Below are positions 57,877 through 64,000 of a DNA stretch of 64,000 nt, piece by piece. The notes beneath the pieces are model-generated. The model saw only the letters and a list, made by a program, of their open reading frames with translations, did no database searches and was not told the DNA's origin. This DNA comes from Eonycteris spelaea (taxonomy: Eukaryota > Chordata > Mammalia > Chiroptera > Pteropodidae), in NCBI GenBank assembly GCA_003508835.1, contig PUFA01000225.1, positions 620,001 to 684,000 on the forward strand, in the 5' to 3' direction. Position numbers and translations under genes: made by a program. The first letter of the stretch is position 1, and the number at the start of each line of letters is the position of its first letter.

Positions 57877-59284
57877 CAGAGGTCATTTAGATACTTGATA
57901 ATCTAGGGAAAAAATGTGATTTTTTCTTGGCTCAGAATATTTCCAGCATTTAAATCAACAGCACAAAATGCAGGCCCTGCTCATTCTGATCCACAAATAT
58001 AGCTGGAATGTTTCTCCCATCTTCTACATTCCTCCTCCTACTGCCTTAATTCAGGATGCCATCATCTCTTAAATGAACTATTATATATTTTGTAACTGTT
58101 CTCACTTTTCTAATCTCTCTCCTACCCAACACCTTAGTGTAATCTTTCTGAAAGACAAATCTGTCCATGGTACTCTCTCTTGGTAAAACCTATTACTGAA
58201 CTCTTCAATTAAGAAGCATCTATAGATGCTAAAAATAAGGGGCAAAAAAATGAGGAGAAATAGGATATTTACAATGTCTTGAAGAATCTCCTTCCAAGAT
58301 ACTTGAAGTGTAAGTGGAAAGACAGTACCTTACAGTAAAGGAATCTCGCAGACACCTACTTTAACCAAGTAAGCGAAATGATCACCATAAATAATTGAAC
58401 AAATCAACGGCAAGTGCATCCTGATACAACATGCTGAGAAGAACACAATATCACTTCTATGGTATTCTTACCAAAATTGCTTATTCTGAATCTAACCATG
58501 AGAAAATATCAAACAAACCAAAATTGAGGGAAATTGAGGCAATATTAGAGATTAAAGGAAACTAAAAGATGGTATAAGTTTACACAATGTGTGATCCTGA
58601 AATGGACCTTGAACTAGAAATTGGATATCAGTGGGGTAACTGGTCAAATTTGATTTAGATCATTATGTCATAGTGTTGCATCACTATTAATTTTTTGATT
58701 TTTGATCTTTTCTGTGTTTTTATGACATTTCGTATACTATGGAATCAGGGCAAAGGGCATATATTGAATTTCTGTCCTGTTATTTTAATTATCCTCTTAC
58801 ATCCGGAGTTATTCAAAGTAACTTTGAAAAGTATAAAAGAAATGCATTGGATGCTTCTCCTTCTTGCTTCAGAGTATAAGCTCTATTTAGTGCAGCCTCA
58901 TCACTTGTAATTCTCCTAAAAGGGTCTTGTATCATCCATCCCCTCTAGTACCTATAGTTTTGGAACATATTCACTTATCTACACCCCTTTGTTTTCTGCG
59001 TAAGCTCTTCATCTCCCAGGAATTCCTATGCACCACCCCTAAGACTCAAAGGACTTCACAAGCAAACCTCACCTCATGCCTCCTCTACTAGAAAAACCAT
59101 TACTACACTGCATTATCATTGCCTGTTTGACATTTGTTCTTCTCCAGATACACTTGCTCTTGGGTCAGCGCCATGTCTAGACATCTTTCTCATTGCGCTG
59201 TCAATGTGCCACACATGGTCAGAACTCATTAATTATAGTCGAGTAACATCTTTTATCATAGAACATTATATCTCACATGTGTTT

Positions 59285-59480
59285 GGTGTCTAACGTTTAT
59301 ACCAAGCACTTTCCTAAAAATTCCCACACTTAATTACAGAATTTTAGGGCGAAATCTTGGAAAGATTAGCCAAACCTTTATTTTACAGATTAAAAACCAA
59401 GTCCTAGACAAGTTACAAAGTTATGTCTCACTCAAGTCAGTATGAAAGCTGGGAAAAGACCCTCACCTCAGATCAGGAAT
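59285..59480 (+). repeat. MIR-class relic
   Basis: 'ACCAAGCACTTTCCTAAAAATTC', 'CTTTATTTTACAGATTAAAAACC', 'GTATGAAAGCTGGGAAAAGACCC' in forward order; diverged. Confidence 0.5.
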
Positions 59481-60529
59481 CATCTATTGCAAGGGCCTTT
59501 CTCCTCCAAACCAACAAATACCACAGCATGCGTGGCATGCAGGCAGAAGTGTCTGAGCCTGGTGGTGCTTGCAGAGGGCATTTAATAAATGCTTGCTAAA
59601 ACCAGCTGAATCACCAGGGAGCAGCACCCCAATTCCTTATTTCCCTCAGGGTGAATCTGAACAAGGTGTGACTGACTCTCCGGCCTGGCCTAACCAAGAC
59701 CCCTGAATGAACAGGTGGAATACACTAGTCTTCAGTGAGAAGGCCTGACTTTCTACGATCCAGAAAGGGCAAGAGCCTGGCTTTCCTCCAGAGCTGGTGA
59801 GAGGATGAGGCAGAGTCTCTACACAGCCCCGGGCTATGTGGTAACAGGCCAGAGGCAACAAACTCCGATCACATCCTACACCTAACCTGGAGAGGAAGCC
59901 CATCCCATGTGTCAGAAATCATCTGCTCTGATTACAACACCCTCTCCAATCTTCCTGGCCCAGGAGAGGATATGCACTGATAACTTTAATATTGCCAGCA
60001 GGTACAATTAATTTTTATTCCTGTTCTTCATATATTGTTATGTGAAGTGGGTTGGAAGGACAAAATTCAACTCCACTGGGACTTCAGCCTCCAGCTCTGA
60101 AACTGACACACTCTTCTGAATGCAGCATGGAAAACCTCACCCTGTGTTTCATCAGAAAGACCAATGCTAACCTACAAATGCTTGAAAGACCTGTGTGGCC
60201 TTGGGGGCCAAGGGTAATTGTCTTGTGGTTGGGTAATAGTGACTACAAAATTAAATTAAATTAAAAAGCCCAGGCAGGATTCGATGAGTCTAATAGACAT
60301 AGTAATTAAGCAAGATTTAATAAAAATGATACTGAAATATTTCGTGTTGTTTTAAAGAGGAATATCTATTTTATTGGTCGATGTGTTCTTCATTTCATAT
60401 ATCCCTAATGTAAAGTTTTTTCATGCCTCTATTAAGAATTTTTTTTTAACTAAAAACTTATTAAAGTCAACTAGAAAAGGACATCTTGATTTATGTAACA
60501 TTTCTCTTCTAGAACAGTTTCATCTCCTT

Positions 60530-60650
60530 TTTCATGGTTATTCTCACATCATTTCCAGGAGGCAAAGTGGGCAAGGATGCCTTCTTATTCAGTTTACAGA
60601 TGGGCACACAGAGGTCTGGGAAGGTCAAATTCTTGGGTAAAGCTCTCAAG
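60530..60650 (+). repeat. Possible MIR fragment
   Basis: 'TTCAGTTTACAGATGGGCACACAGAGGTCTGGGAAGG' resembles the forward MIR core with a degraded start. Confidence 0.4.
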
Positions 60651-60999
60651 AAGGTAATGCTAGAGTTGGAAGGGATTTTTTTTTTAACTCCCCATCTCGG
60701 GCTTAGGCTACTATATTCCCTCTCACTATTAGCTGAAAGGATAAGAAAAAGAAAAGTGCTTAAAATTTGAGTGGAGGTTCTGTTGAGGACACCGGTCTCC
60801 CAAGATTGCAAAACTCAAATCTAATGACATTTGCTCAGATCCCATTCTTCTTGGACCCTGCAGAGTACCCACCATTGAGCTGTTTGTTTCTCACTTCCGT
60901 TCTACTACCCATGAAAATCAAACTGCCCTTCCAGCCCTAACCCTCACAGAGCTTTCATTTTGCCATCTCTAAAACTGAACCCAGGAAGTGTGATGTTGT

Positions 61000-61145
61000 G
61001 TCCTGAAGACAGCGTGAGATGAAAATCAGAAGACTGGGTGGGTTTGGTCCCAACTCTGCAACCACCTAACTGGGTGACCTAAGGCAAATCACTTCTTGCT
61101 GGCACTCAGATTCGTCACTAATTACAGGGCTGGACTAAAATCAGT
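61000..61145 (-). repeat. MIR fragment
   Basis: Reverse MIR: 'GGTCCCAACTCTGCAACCACC', 'GGGTGACCTAAGGCAAATCAC', 'GGGCTGGACTAAAATCAGTGG'. Confidence 0.55.
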
Positions 61146-61194
61146 GGCTCTTTTACAAAATACTTTCCCCAAGAAATGGTGACTCCAACTTCCA

Positions 61195-61985
61195 AAAGGC
61201 TTGGCTCCACTTTTTCTCACATGCCACATTCAATTCAGCAGCAAATCCTATTGACTCCATTATCAAAATACATCCCAGAATCTGACTTCTTCTCATGATC
61301 GCCACCCATCGACTACTCTGTTCCAATCCACCTTCATCTCCTGCCCAAATGACAGAAGCCTCCTTAACTGGTCCTCCTTTTCTGCTCCTACCTTGCTTCT
61401 CCTTCAGTCATCTCTTAATACAGAAGCCACAATGTTCCTATTTAAACAGGAGTCAGACTGTGTCATTCCTCTGTTCCCCATCCTCATGTGGCTCTCCAGG
61501 GGCCTCCAAGGCTCTTCTTCCTGGCAGTCTATGGCCAATCCCCAACCACATCTCCTGCCACACTTCTTGCTACTGTGAACAAGGCCTCCTTGCTGTTTCT
61601 CTACTCAGATAAACACACCCCATCTCATGGCCTTAGACCTGCTGTTTCCTCTGCCTGAAATATTTTCTTTGGAGAGGTAACCAGCAAAATCCCTCATTTC
61701 CATCAAGAATCACTTCAAATGCCAATTTATCAATGATGCTTTTCCTGATCACCCTACATAAAACAGCAATATCCCTATCACCCCCATCCTTTTTACCCTG
61801 CTCTATTTTATCATCTGATATATTATATATTTACTGATTTATTTGTATATCGTCTGTTTCTCCAACTAGAACAGAAGCTCCATGAAGGCAAGGACTTCTT
61901 CTGTTTTGTTGTCTGCTGTATTACAGTGCCTATCACAATTCCTGGAACAGGAGCAATACTGCAAACATCTGTTGAATCACTAAAT
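61195..61985 (+). repeat. L2 LINE 3' part
   Basis: Long L2-like order: 'AGACTGTGTCATTCCTCTG', 'CTGCTGTTTCCTCTGCCTGAAATA', 'TCACTTCAAATGCCAATTTATC', 'GATGCTTTTCCTGATCACCC', 'ACTAGAACAGAAGCTCCATGAAGGC', 'AACATCTGTTGAATCACTAAATGAA'. Confidence 0.65.
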
Positions 61986-61989
61986 GAAT

Positions 61990-62395
61990 TTTGATTCCCT
62001 CTCTAGTATTTACCTCCTTCTACCTCATGTCGGGTCACTCAGCACTACGTATGATTTCTTTGCTGTGCCTCTCAGTAAATCCCATTCTTTCAGTTCCCAT
62101 TGCCATTATCCAAGATCTGGTTTCCGTTATCCCCCTGAATCACCGAAGTAGGCTCCCAAATCATTTCTTCCACCCTAAACCACACAGTACACTGTTACCA
62201 ATGCCACTATAAATCATGGTTTTTCAGTATTTCACTGCCCCAACTAAAATGGTCAATGGCTTTCTTTGACCAGTAGTAGCTGGAACTCCTTGGACTGACA
62301 TTCAAAGCCCTCCACACTCAGGCTCCAAGATCAACCCACTCCTCTCTCCCATTGCTGGCCAACAGGAAGCATCTGCTGCTGTCAGACTGGCCTCA
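61990..62395 (+). repeat. Second L2-like relic
   Basis: 'GTTACCAATGCCACTATAAATC' and 'GACTGACATTCAAAGCCCTCCACACTC...CAAGATCAACCC' resemble the internal L2 3' region. Separate from the preceding copy. Confidence 0.4.
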
Positions 62396-62867
62396 TGAGT
62401 GGCATCTCTAATGGGGTAAAAGAGGCAAGAGAAGAAGTTGGCACCGAATAATATGGAAATATTCAAAAAGTATTTCCATAAGAAATGGATGCATATTAAG
62501 AATCCTGGCAGCATACAATTAAAAGAACATCAGTCCAATTCTTTCCTCTATTAAGATTGCCTGACTTACCTCTCATGAATTTGTCTGTTCCTTTTCCAAA
62601 CTCCTATAGGTGACTAATTATCTGTACTACTCAGTAAATTGATGTCTTGAGTTGTAACTTGCTTCTGGAGTGAGTCTATGGCCTATCTATCCAACTGAGA
62701 TGTAATAAATCTAAGATCCTGAACCATGTTTTAAGCTTGCTTTGCAGCCGTTTTGTAGTGCCACGTTGAATACCAAACAATTATAGACAATTAAATAATA
62801 TTTTTTTAAATTGAACTAAGAGAATTTGTACTGGTACTTGTGCTCTTGGATTTAAATAAAGCGGTGG

Positions 62868-62883
<16 letters not shown>

Positions 62884-62900
<17 letters not shown>

Positions 62901-62901
62901 A
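62884..62901 (+). repeat. Poly(T) run
   Basis: Eighteen T after a CTTTTCTTTC stretch; an A tract in the pre-mRNA. No retroposon body recognised to its right. Confidence 0.85.
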
Positions 62902-63237
62902 AAGAAAGAAGAGTCAAGTGGTGAGCTATGCAGTTTTCCTCCCTGACTACTCAAAGACCCAGAAGGGCCACTAACTCAGAAAGCTGCAAAAAGAGAAGGT
63001 TTTTTTCTACTCTCCATCCTCAAAATGAACATCAAGAGGAAAACAAGGTCATGGGAATAGGCGAGGCAGGAAAGGATGCAATGCTTATGTGGGCAGAAGG
63101 CTTGGATTATCTTGGCTTTGGAGAAGAGATGATAACAGCTAGAGACTGGATCTCCCAGTTTGCCTTCTGTGTTTCCTTTCTGCTCTATATGATAACACAC
63201 TACTAAACCAGATTAGCGTAGAGGCGCAAAGACCTAA

Positions 63238-63285
63238 TTCATCAACTAAACTTTATCATAGGTATGTACAGGGAAAAAACAGCAC
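63238..63285 (+). repeat. Possible Tigger/MER2 fragment
   Basis: 'ACTAAACTTTATCATAGGTATGTACAGGGAAAAAACAG' resembles the MER2 segment also seen at 49660-49700. Confidence 0.4.
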
Positions 63286-63349
63286 ATAAGGTGCACACTC
63301 TTCTACAGGAACATAACCAAAGAATACTTTCTGCAGATACTTTCTTTTC

Positions 63350-64000
63350 TTTCTCTTAACTTTATTGAGAAATAACTGACAAATGTAATTGTATATATTT
63401 AAAGTGTACAACATGATGATTTGATACACATATATACTGTGGAATGATTACCAAGATCAAGATTATTAACATATCCATTACCTCACATAATTAACTTTTT
63501 GTGTGTGTAGTGAGAACACTTACGATCTGCTCTCATCAACTTTCCAGTATACAATATTGCATTGTTGACTGTAAGTTATATATTATATATATGTAAATAT
63601 CCTGCAAAATTCATTCTTATAACTGAAAATCTAAGTCCTTTGATGTATATCATCATATTTTTCTCCTCCTCCACCTCCCAGCAACCACCATTCTATTCTC
63701 TATTTCAATGAAATTGGCTTTTTTTTTTTTTTTTAAAGATTCCACACATAAGTCATACCATACAGTATTTGTCTTTCTCTGTCTGGCTTATTTCACTTAG
63801 CATAATGTTCTTCAGGTTCATCCATGTTGTCACGAATGGCAGGATTTCCTTCTTTTTTATGGTTGAATAATATTCCATTGTGTGTGTGTACACACACATA
63901 TATATTACATACATATAAAAACATATATAATGTCACATTTTCTTTATTCGTTCATCCGCCCAAGGGCATTAGGTTCTTTCCATATCTTGGCTATGTGCAT
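63350..64000 (-). repeat. Old L1 3' part, continuing past the window end
   Basis: Antisense L1: 'TTATTGAGAAATAACTGAC', 'AAAGTGTACAACATGATGATTTGAT', 'GCAACCACCATTCTATTCTC', 'GTCTGGCTTATTTCACTTAGC', 'GGTTCATCCATGTTGTCAC', 'GAATAATATTCCATTGTGTG'. It contains an internal (TATA/CACA) simple tract near 63885-63935. Confidence 0.8.

Larger units (their letters stand above)
1..64000 (-). other. SRGAP2: SRGAP2 gene, internal part (nine exons and their introns)
   Basis: All nine exons lie on the minus strand and splice in one frame into 357 codons matching SRGAP2 residues about 142-498. Paralogue choice: the motifs GQQLQDDLMKVLNELYS, KQEDRQTPRSPD and TVEDFDVSDCFQYSNSMES fit SRGAP2 and differ from SRGAP1 and SRGAP3 as I remember them. 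The protein is a Rac1 GTPase-activating protein with an inverse F-BAR domain that dimerises, bends membranes outward and acts in neuronal migration, filopodia and spine maturation. Every exon is intact: no stop, frameshift or broken splice site. The window cuts the gene in an intron at both ends. Upstream coding exons (residues 1-141) and the RhoGAP, SH3 and C-terminal exons are outside. Confidence 0.95.
39016..64000 (-). other. Partial large intron, at least 24985 nt
   Basis: No exon or other gene recognised. The intron is dominated by old L1 (39960, 46385, 47900-51560, 53280, 63350), MIR and L2 relics, one MER2/Tigger element, one 5S SINE and one unidentified retroposed insert. Stretches 41150-44880, 55360-57850 and 57880-58690 hold nothing I can name apart from short A or T runs. 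Confidence 0.85.

Overview
The window is mammalian nuclear DNA carrying the middle of one gene on the minus strand. Nine exons with GT-AG borders (39015 down to 4903, 1071 nt, 357 codons, one continuous frame) encode the second half of the F-BAR/F-BARx domain of SLIT-ROBO Rho GTPase-activating protein 2 (SRGAP2), residues about 142-498 in human numbering. Neither the first exons, the RhoGAP and SH3 exons, the promoter nor the 3' end is here. The rest is intron filled with old repeats. I found no other gene.

Layout from the 5' side of the gene (high coordinates) to the 3' side: 39016-64000 is one intron of at least 25 kb, rich in old L1, L2, MIR and a Tigger/MER2 element. Then come exons at 38953-39015, 30981-31196, 30264-30392, 22095-22319, 18364-18465, 17140-17337 and 9556-9640, two microexons at 6886-6913 (28 nt) and 4903-4927 (25 nt), and a last partial intron 1-4902. 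SRGAP2 is an inverse F-BAR membrane-bending protein that drives filopodia, dendritic spine maturation and neuronal migration. The part encoded here is the distal F-BAR coiled coil and the F-BARx extension just before RhoGAP.

Organism: the protein is SRGAP2 rather than SRGAP1 or SRGAP3. Three retroposed 5S-rRNA-derived elements with A tails and target-site duplications (14200, 32430, 51341) are the best taxonomic clue. 5S-derived SINEs of this kind are known from Old World fruit bats (Pteropodidae, the MEG-RS/MEG-RL families). I recognise no Alu, B1/B2, carnivore SINEC or ruminant BovB, and the L1 copies look old, which fits a megabat, where L1 is inactive. This is an inference.

The most interesting points are: (1) reading through the donor after the exon ending at residue 452 gives a seven-residue tail and stop that closely resembles the tail of the human truncated duplicates SRGAP2B/C; (2) the three SRGAP2C-specific arginine changes that map here all sit on CpG codons that are still arginine; (3) a NAGNAG acceptor makes one glutamine optional; (4) the 5S SINEs fall into two structural types, one lacking 12 nt of the 5S C-box; (5) there is an unidentified retroposed insert with a 29-A tail. 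I see no sign of a wholly new biological system.
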